11,352 nucleotides of DNA from an uncultured Clostridia bacterium (GTDB taxonomy: Bacteria > Bacillota > Clostridia > Oscillospirales > Acutalibacteraceae), in the NCBI GenBank assembly GCA_937920235.1, contig CALGUK010000004.1, positions 1-11,352 on the forward strand, read 5' to 3'. A program made the translations under genes and the position numbers. The first letter of the stretch is position 1; the number at the start of each line of letters is the position of its first letter. Positions 7,342 through 11,352 of this stretch are shown here, piece after piece. The notes beneath the pieces were generated by a model. The model searched no databases, was not told the origin of the DNA, and saw only the letters and a list, made by a program, of their open reading frames with translations.

Positions 7342-7845
7342 TTAGTCAAGGGTTATTTTTCTTTTTTCAAATGCTTTTATTAATATTACACCGATAATTA
7401 GTCCGGCAACGCCTTGAACACCGTTTGGTGGAATGTTCACAAGCGAAGCAGCAAATCCATAAAGGAATCCTTCAAAAACATAGTAACCGAGTATCATTAT
7501 AATTTCAGCTACGATACCGCTTATGATTCTAGAGGGTAGATTGCCCGGTTTATTATTTAAAAACTTAAATCCGTAGAATGCAATAAGTGCCATAAGTCCC
7601 TTAATTATAAATGTTGCAGGTGCATAAGTCGCGTATCCCGAAAACACGTCTGCAAGTGCAGAGCCAAGACCTGCGGCAAGAAATCCGTATGTCGGTGAAA
7701 GCATCCAACCTGCAACCAATACAACGCAGTCACCAAGATTTATGTATCCTTTTAGTGGTGATGGTATCTTAATTACCATGGTTGCTATACATGCAAGAGC
7801 TGCCATAAGAGCAGCCATAACGATTTTCTTTGTTTTTCTATTCAT
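7342..7845 (-). CDS. ECF transporter substrate-binding (S) component, possibly for a B6 vitamer
   Basis: This membrane protein of about 167 residues has five or six predicted hydrophobic helices and the short charged N-terminus (NRKTKK) followed by an Ala/Met-rich first helix, typical of S components of energy-coupling factor vitamin importers (ECF_trS-like family). Conserved-looking features are INLGDCVV after helix 1 and the GSALADVFSGY segment. No EcfA or EcfT genes are nearby, so it would share a common energizing module encoded elsewhere (group II ECF). The ATG at 7845 is preferred: an AAAGG lies about 12 nt upstream, whereas for an in-frame TTG at 7854 the same site would be only 3 nt away. 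The substrate cannot be read from the sequence. The divergent MocR/PdxR-type regulator suggests pyridoxine or a related vitamer, which is inference. Confidence 0.87.
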   Translation of the reverse strand: MNRKTKKIVMAALMAALACIATMVIKIPSPLKGYINLGDCVVLVAGWMLSPTYGFLAAGLGSALADVFSGYATYAPATFIIKGLMALIAFYGFKFLNNKPGNLPSRIISGIVAEIIMILGYYVFEGFLYGFAASLVNIPPNGVQGVAGLIIGVILIKAFEKRKITLD

Positions 7846-7878
7846 TTTTATCAAGTGCCTTTACTTTAAGATGGGAAT

Positions 7879-7907
7879 ATTGTATATTTAATCTGAATGT
7901 ATAACAA
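7879..7907 (-). promoter_or_regulatory. Putative sigma-A promoter of the ECF gene, in the divergent intergenic region
   Basis: On the - strand, TTGTTA (7902-7907) and TACAAT (7879-7884) are separated by exactly 17 bp, upstream of the ECF transporter gene. A weaker + strand pair, TTTACT (7860-7865) and TATATT (7883-7888), also with 17 bp, could drive the MocR-type gene and would place its transcript start near the ATG at 7897. TGTATA occurs twice, 18 bp apart (7881 and 7899). MocR proteins often bind direct repeats, so this could be an operator, but the repeat is short and AT-rich. Confidence 0.45.
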
Positions 7908-7938
7908 TTACCAAAAAAGGAGTGTTTTATATATCCAG

Positions 7939-9027
7939 ATGAAATATATAATTGATAAAGAAAAGCGCCCTTTGTATCTTCAACTCTATAAACAAATACG
8001 TGATGATATTATTGCCGGGAATTATTCATATAACAAAAAACTGCCTTCCAAACGCAGTCTTGCAGAGGAAACCGGCGTCAGTATAATTACGGTAGAACAC
8101 GCGTATGCTCTGCTTTGTGATGAAGGTTATGTGGAATCCAGGGAGAGAAGCGGATTTGTAGTTGTGTTCAGGAAAACTGACGGATTTGCAGTTTCCGGCG
8201 AATATAATACCCAACATTCGAAACATAGAAACGAGGCTGCATATCCTGAATTCCCTTTATCTGTACTTAGCAAAACAATGCGCAGAGTATTAACCGAACA
8301 AGGAGAACTTTTGCTTGAAAAATCACCTAACTGTGGTTGTATTGAATTAAGAGAAGCCATTCAACATTATCTCGCAAGAAATCGTGGAATAAAAGTTAAA
8401 GCAGAACAGATTGTTATAGGTTCAGGTTCAGAATATCTCTACGGACTTATTGTGGAACTGCTTGGTAGAAACTGTGTCTATGCTATAGAATCTCCCTCGT
8501 ACAAAAAAATTGAGCAGGTATATAAAGCTACCGAGATTGCTTATGAGTTGCTGCCATTGAGAAATTCAGGTATTGATAGTAAAGCACTTGCAGGAACAAA
8601 AGCGAATGTATTACATACAACACCATATAGAAGCTATCCCAGCGGCGTTACAGCTACAGCATCCAAGCGCCATGAATATATTCGTTGGTCTGAACAAAGC
8701 AATCGCTATATTATAGAAGATGATTTTGAATCAGAATTTTCGGTCTCCTCTAAACCTACTGAAACATTGTTTTCTCTTTCTGATAACGACAATGTAATTT
8801 ATTTGAATACTTTTTCAAAAACTATTTCTCCGTCGCTACGTATTGGATATATGGTTCTGCCTGAACACCTTGTTGACAGTTTTGATAAGAAATTGGGTTT
8901 TTATTCATGTACTGTTCCTACTTTTATGCAATATGTTCTTACTGAACTTATCAATAATGGGGATTTTGAACGTCATATTAATCGTGTTAGAAGAAATATA
9001 AGAAAAGAAATATTCTCACATGGTTAA
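7939..9027 (+). pseudogene. MocR/PdxR-type GntR regulator with aminotransferase-like domain, C-terminally truncated
   Basis: The product has an N-terminal GntR winged helix (LYLQLYKQIRDDII, then LPSKRSLAEE and the YVESRERSGF wing). A fold-type I aminotransferase-like domain follows, with the PLP Schiff-base lysine in NTFSKTISPSLR (codon 8818-8820) and IEDDFESEF. In this MocR family the domain senses PLP or amino compounds and the winged helix binds DNA. Family members are about 450-480 residues; this frame stops after 362, right after HINRVRRNIRKEI, so the small C-terminal subdomain of about 90 residues is missing. The stop lies at the edge of tnpV-like DNA, so the end was probably lost by insertion or recombination. 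The ATG at 7939 matches the family N-terminus. An in-frame ATG at 7897 has no ribosome site, and the GGAG at 7919 is rather far (16 nt) from 7939. It is divergent from the ECF gene, its likely target. Residual DNA binding is possible. Confidence 0.78.
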
Positions 9028-9337
9028 CCTCATCTTACCACCCGAAGAAGCAAATATTACTCTCGGCAAATGGTGTATGTTACATAAAATTTATCTTATG
9101 AAACACAAGAAAATGCTGTTTACAACACTACTCACCCAAGGCAAACTGTATCAGTACTGCGCTGAGGTTGAAAAGCAGGCAAAAGAAATGTTTGAGTTTT
9201 TGATTAAACAGAAAAAAGTAAGTGAAGCTGTTACAGAGGAATTGAAAGAGCAAAAACAATGGGAGTGGGTGCAGATACTGAGCAACATTCAGCAACAAGC
9301 AAAAGAAATTGTACTTGATGAACTGATATACAAATAA
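9020..9337 (+). CDS. tnpV: TnpV-type transposon-encoded protein, 5'-shortened
   Basis: The 105-residue product matches the small TnpV family found in Clostridia transposons and integrative elements. Recognisable parts are NLILPPEE near the start, YLMKHKKMLFTTLLTQGKL in the middle, then VTEELKEQKQWEWVQ and the ending EIVLDELIY. Intact members are about 120-125 residues and begin with a further 15-20 residues before the PNLxLP motif, which are absent here. The frame can be followed upstream only to a stop at 8999, inside the MocR gene. The ATG at 9020 overlaps the last 8 nt of the truncated regulator and has no clear ribosome site. The protein is probably a remnant of a mobile element and may not be expressed. 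The biochemical function of TnpV is not established. No transposase, integrase or terminal repeats are seen beside it. Confidence 0.82.
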   Translation: MVNLILPPEEANITLGKWCMLHKIYLMKHKKMLFTTLLTQGKLYQYCAEVEKQAKEMFEFLIKQKKVSEAVTEELKEQKQWEWVQILSNIQQQAKEIVLDELIYK

Positions 9338-9364
9338 AAACAGCCAGGCATTTGAATATTGTAT

Positions 9365-9408
9365 AGCAACAGCACGACTTTCAAGAAACTGTAAGCCGTG
9401 CTGTTGCT
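9365..9408. terminator. Perfect 12-bp inverted repeat between convergent tnpV and ANTAR fragment
   Basis: AGCAACAGCACG (9365-9376) pairs perfectly with 9397-9408 around a 20-nt loop, which adds a 3-bp inner stem (9378-9380 with 9393-9395). It lies 27 nt after the tnpV stop and 1 nt beyond the stop of the convergent ANTAR reading frame. On the + strand the T run (9421-9425) starts 12 nt after the stem, so it is an imperfect intrinsic terminator. It may act for both genes or be a structural part of the mobile element. Confidence 0.6.
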
Positions 9409-9409
9409 G

Positions 9410-9727
9410 TTATGCGTATGTTTTTATAATTTCTTCTGCAACAATCCGTTTTGAAATTCATCGATCCATTGCCTGTTTTTCTATGTAACGATGTGCCTCC
9501 GGTTCGTCCAATTTGAGTTCGCGGATAAGTATCCATTTTGCCCGGTTGACGATACGGATTTCTTCCATTTTTTCTTCGATGGATAGTGTTTTCTTTTCTA
9601 ACTTTCTCAAGCGTTCCCTTGCACTTGACATCCAGTTGATGGCTGTTAACAAAGTGGGTTTTGAGGTTTGCTTTGGAAGCGTGAAAACACCGTGTAAGCT
9701 CACCGCCTGTTGTATTTTGTCTATTTA
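9410..9727 (-). pseudogene. ANTAR-domain response regulator, 3' fragment with an in-frame TGA
   Basis: Reading the - strand from 9727 gives an end of a receiver-like domain (HGVFTLPKQTSK), a helical linker (ARERLRKLEKKT) and an ANTAR RNA-binding domain (EEIRIVNRAKWILI, then EAHRYIEKQAMDR). ANTAR regulators bind paired hairpins in nascent RNA to prevent termination, often in nitrogen metabolism genes. The frame stops at a TGA (9458-9460). Reading through it, the same frame continues with ISKRIVAEEIIKTYA and a TAA at 9410-9412, which is the normal ANTAR ending, where Cys usually follows MDR. So a single Cys-to-TGA change broke the domain. At the 5' side an in-frame TAA lies just beyond 9727 and the first 90 or so receiver residues are missing. 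Both defects show a decayed gene. TGA is the normal stop of hydS in this window, so recoding is unlikely. Confidence 0.8.
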
Positions 9728-9824
9728 TAATATTATACAGAAATAGCATCTCTCATTAAACGAGATATACAATCCTGTAATAAGAGATATATTATCTATA
9801 TACAGGCGATTAAAACGCATATTA
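9728..9824. other. AT-rich intergenic stretch with an imperfect palindrome
   Basis: No reading frame is recognised between the ANTAR fragment and the trpB terminator. The stretch is AT-rich. It contains CCTGTA (9774-9779) facing TACAGG (9801-9806) with partly complementary AT-rich sequence between them, and two GAGATATA repeats (around 9762 and 9784). It could be an old operator or an element end. I cannot assign a function. Confidence 0.35.
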
Positions 9825-9863
9825 AAAAGCCAAGATACCGATAGAAGCAGTATCTTGGCTTTT
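9825..9863 (-). terminator. Intrinsic terminator of trpB
   Basis: A perfect 14-bp stem (9825-9838 with 9850-9863) with an 11-nt loop lies 19 nt beyond the trpB stop. On the - strand it is followed by a T run (the five A at 9824-9828 on the + strand, partly inside the stem). It shows that trpB is the last gene of its transcript, with no trpA after it. Confidence 0.9.
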
Positions 9864-9882
9864 GGAGTTATTTGTTTTTACA

Positions 9883-11103
9883 CTATCTAATACCGTATTT
9901 TTCAATGATATAGTCCATATCCTTATCGCCTCTGCCCGAGAGGTTGATAAGCACGGAACCCTTGCCCATCGTCTTCGCCAACTTCATACCGTAAGCAACG
10001 GCATGGGAACTTTCAATAGCCGGGATGATACCCTCCATTCTGGAAAGCTCAAAGAATGCATCAATGGTTTCGTCGTCAGTAACAACATCATATTTTACTC
10101 TGCCCAAGTCGTGCAGGAATGCGTGCTCCGGTCCGCAGGATGGATAATCCAAACCGCTTGCCACGGAATACACGGGAGCAGGATCACCGTTTTCATCCTT
10201 CAGCATAATGCTGTTAAAGCCATGCATGATGCCTTCTTCACCATAGGTGAGACTTGCGGCGTGGTCACCCATTTTAATGCCTCTTCCGAGAGGCTCTACA
10301 CCGTAAATATCAACGGGGTCGTTCAAAAAGCCTGAGAAAAGTCCCATTGCGTTTGAGCCGCCGCCCACACAGGCAACCACCGCGTCGGGAAGCTCACCCG
10401 TCATATCAATGAACTGTTCTCTTGCTTCAATACCAACAACACTCTGAAAGTCTCTCACCATCATCGGGAACGGATGAGGGCCGACAACTGAACCTATGCA
10501 GTAGATAGCGTCCTTATACTCATTGCAATATGCGGCGAAGGCAGCGTCTACTGCTTCTTTCAAGGTTTGTAGACCATCTGTAACCTCGACCACTCTTGCA
10601 CCAAGGATCTTCATTCTTGCCACATTGGGAGCCTGCTTTTTAATATCTACAGCACCCATATAAATGTCACACTCCAAGCCGAAATATGCGGCGGCGGTAG
10701 CAAGAGCCACACCGTGCTGACCTGCACCTGTTTCGGCAATGACCTTTTTCTTTCCCATATACTTTGCAAGCAACACCTCACCCATACAGTGATTGAGCTT
10801 GTGTGCGCCGGTGTGGTTCAAATCCTCGCGCTTCACATAGAGCTGAACGCCTGTGCCGATTTTATCCGAAAGCCTTGCAAGATGGGAGATTGGTGTCGGT
10901 CTGCCTTGAAATTCCTTGCGTATACGGCGAAGCTCGTCGATAAATTTGCGGGACTTGCAGATGGTCTGGTATGCTTCGCTGATCTCATTCATAGCGACCT
11001 GCAGTTCGGGCGGGATATAGGAGCCGCCGTACTTGCCGAAGTAGCCGTTTGTGTCGGGATAGTTCTTAAAATAGGTATCGAAATCAACATTGTTAAATTT
11101 CAT
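9883..11103 (-). CDS. trpB: Tryptophan synthase beta chain, stand-alone TrpB
   Basis: TrpB is a cytosolic PLP enzyme that condenses indole with L-serine to give L-tryptophan. The 406-residue product has the normal TrpB1 length and landmarks: GYFGKYGGSY near the N-terminus, the PLP lysine in HTGAHKLN (Lys102), the catalytic Glu124 in AETGAGQHG, the phosphate-binding GGGSNA (247-252), and Ser389 in LSGRGDKD contacting the pyridine nitrogen. No disruption is seen. The upstream in-frame ATG at 11118 overlaps the Shine-Dalgarno sequence itself, so ATG 11103, 8 nt after GGAGG, is the start. A terminator follows at once and no trpA is present, so the enzyme may use free indole or partner with a TrpA encoded elsewhere. 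Sampled rows of the gene are near 58% GC, against about 43% in the hydrogenase operon, hinting at a different origin. A Trp-Trp leader frame lies upstream. Confidence 0.95.
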   Translation of the reverse strand: MKFNNVDFDTYFKNYPDTNGYFGKYGGSYIPPELQVAMNEISEAYQTICKSRKFIDELRRIRKEFQGRPTPISHLARLSDKIGTGVQLYVKREDLNHTGAHKLNHCMGEVLLAKYMGKKKVIAETGAGQHGVALATAAAYFGLECDIYMGAVDIKKQAPNVARMKILGARVVEVTDGLQTLKEAVDAAFAAYCNEYKDAIYCIGSVVGPHPFPMMVRDFQSVVGIEAREQFIDMTGELPDAVVACVGGGSNAMGLFSGFLNDPVDIYGVEPLGRGIKMGDHAASLTYGEEGIMHGFNSIMLKDENGDPAPVYSVASGLDYPSCGPEHAFLHDLGRVKYDVVTDDETIDAFFELSRMEGIIPAIESSHAVAYGMKLAKTMGKGSVLINLSGRGDKDMDYIIEKYGIR

Positions 11104-11110
11104 TGTGGTT

Positions 11111-11116
11111 TCCTCC
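11111..11116 (-). promoter_or_regulatory. Shine-Dalgarno site deciding the trpB start
   Basis: GGAGGA on the - strand ends 7 nt before ATG 11103. Its first bases form part of the longer-frame ATG at 11118, which therefore cannot be the used start. Confidence 0.85.
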
Positions 11117-11131
11117 ATAAATAGTTTTGTT

Positions 11132-11215
11132 TTAGGTTGGTTTGGGGTTTACGATCTCTTTCTGTTTGATTTCATATATTCGGCGCAAGGAGCGCCACCA
11201 GCGTTTTGTCATCAT
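11132..11215 (-). CDS. 27-residue trp leader peptide-like ORF with adjacent Trp codons
   Basis: The frame starts ATG ATG (11215-11210), has TGG TGG as codons 6 and 7 (11200-11195) and ends with TAA at 11132-11134, 28 nt before the trpB start. It encodes MMTKRWWRSLRR, then IYEIKQKEIVNPKPT: a basic 27-residue peptide with no membrane segment. An excellent ribosome site, AAGGAGG, lies 8 nt upstream. Two neighbouring Trp codons in a short, well-translated ORF just ahead of a Trp biosynthesis gene are the hallmark of trp leader peptides, whose ribosome stalls when charged tRNA-Trp is scarce. A 5-bp GC hairpin (11192-11196 with 11182-11186) begins within the second Trp codon. No terminator lies between it and trpB, so classical transcription attenuation downstream of the peptide is not supported. 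Translational control of trpB, or a role with the two upstream hairpins, is possible. Confidence 0.6.
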   Translation of the reverse strand: MMTKRWWRSLRRIYEIKQKEIVNPKPT

Positions 11216-11223
11216 TATATTTA

Positions 11224-11230
11224 CCTCCTT
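11224..11230 (-). promoter_or_regulatory. Strong Shine-Dalgarno of the leader ORF
   Basis: AAGGAGG on the - strand lies 8 nt before the first ATG of the leader frame (11215). This near-perfect match to the anti-Shine-Dalgarno sequence argues that the short frame is translated. Confidence 0.75.
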
Positions 11231-11238
11231 AATACAGG

Positions 11239-11279
11239 AAAAAGCTCCTTTGACTTATATCTTCCGTCAAAGGAGCTTT
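11239..11279 (-). terminator. Intrinsic terminator-like hairpin 2 upstream of the trpB leader
   Basis: A perfect 14-bp stem (11241-11254 with 11266-11279) has an 11-nt loop. On the - strand it is followed by TTTTT (A run 11239-11243 on the + strand, partly inside the stem). It lies only 9 nt before the leader ORF ribosome site and faces the same way as trpB, so transcripts from upstream must pass it. It may be an attenuator of trpB or the second terminator of an upstream gene. Confidence 0.85.
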
Positions 11280-11289
11280 CATGTAAAAC

Positions 11290-11329
11290 AAAAACGTCCT
11301 TGACAGAAATATACACTCTGTCAAGGACG
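11290..11329 (-). terminator. Intrinsic terminator-like hairpin 1 upstream of the trpB leader
   Basis: A perfect 13-bp stem (11295-11307 with 11317-11329) has a 9-nt loop. On the - strand it is followed by TTTTTG and a further T-rich stretch. Its stem shares the TCCTT(T)GAC core with hairpin 2. The CGTCC...GGACG-TTTTT form is like terminators seen at the end of T-box leaders, but only 23 nt of sequence upstream of it lie inside the window, and no clear T-box motif can be read there. Confidence 0.85.
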
Positions 11330-11352
11330 AATAGGTACAAATAAAGTACGAC

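Noticed and set aside
9458..9460. TGA at a Cys position in the ANTAR domain as a selenocysteine codon
   Set aside because: The gene is also truncated at its 5' end, the position is an ordinary conserved Cys outside a redox site, and no selenocysteine insertion hairpin is evident; nonsense decay is simpler.
9774..9806. A CRISPR repeat or phage attachment site at the imperfect palindrome
   Set aside because: Only one copy is present, there are no spacers, no integrase gene or tRNA is nearby, and the matching arms are only 6 bp.
9862..10335. A + strand reading frame of 157 codons opposite trpB
   Set aside because: It is a shadow of trpB in the opposite strand, has no recognisable domain, and trpB is unmistakable.
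11104..11118. trpB start at ATG 11118 (five extra residues)
   Set aside because: That ATG is part of the GGAGG ribosome site for ATG 11103, and the extra residues are not a normal TrpB N-terminus.
11090..11344. A + strand reading frame of 84 codons at the right edge
   Set aside because: It runs antisense through the trpB leader and both terminator hairpins, has no ribosome site and no recognisable product.

Overview
The window looks like part of the chromosome of a strictly anaerobic, fermentative Clostridia bacterium, probably a gut or rumen Oscillospiraceae/Ruminococcus-like organism. It carries an AdhE-type ethanol pathway enzyme, two [FeFe]-hydrogenase proteins, an ECF vitamin transporter subunit, a TnpV-type transposon protein and moderately AT-rich DNA with strong GGAG Shine-Dalgarno sites. 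This placement rests on gene content only.

Region 1 (1-7304, + strand) is one compact transcription unit that enters from the left edge and ends at a strong terminator. Its order is the 3' two thirds of adhE, an APH/choline-kinase-fold kinase, two tandem thioredoxin-like [2Fe-2S] proteins, a sensory [FeFe]-hydrogenase with a PAS domain (HydS), a SpoIIE/PP2C-type phosphatase fused to an unknown domain, and a group-B-like [FeFe]-hydrogenase (HydA2). Gaps are 1-20 nt and hydS overlaps the phosphatase gene by 8 nt. The order closely matches the hydS-hydA2 unit described in Ruminococcus albus 7 (Zheng et al. 2014, J Bacteriol), which also contains Aad (AdhE), a Ser/Thr kinase, a phosphatase and a redox-sensing repressor. 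The likely logic is that HydS senses H2 or redox state and passes the signal through the kinase/phosphatase pair, while AdhE and HydA2 are the two alternative electron sinks (ethanol and H2).

Region 2 (7342-9882) holds an ECF transporter S component (- strand) divergent from a MocR/PdxR-type GntR regulator (+ strand). The regulator is cut short where a roughly 0.7-kb block of decayed DNA begins. That block holds a 5'-shortened tnpV and, converging on it, a broken 3' fragment of an ANTAR response regulator with an in-frame TGA. An AT-rich stretch with an imperfect palindrome follows.

Region 3 (9825-11352, - strand) is a stand-alone trpB with its own terminator and no trpA after it. Its base composition is visibly more GC-rich than the hydrogenase operon. 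Upstream of trpB lie a well-formed 27-codon reading frame with two adjacent Trp codons and a perfect ribosome binding site, and then two tandem intrinsic-terminator hairpins. This looks like a tryptophan-responsive leader whose 5' part lies beyond the right edge.

The most promising candidate system is the H2-sensing hydrogenase/kinase/phosphatase module. Its overall layout is known, but its signalling mechanism is, as far as I know, undefined. The next best candidate is the Trp-Trp leader in front of the stand-alone trpB.
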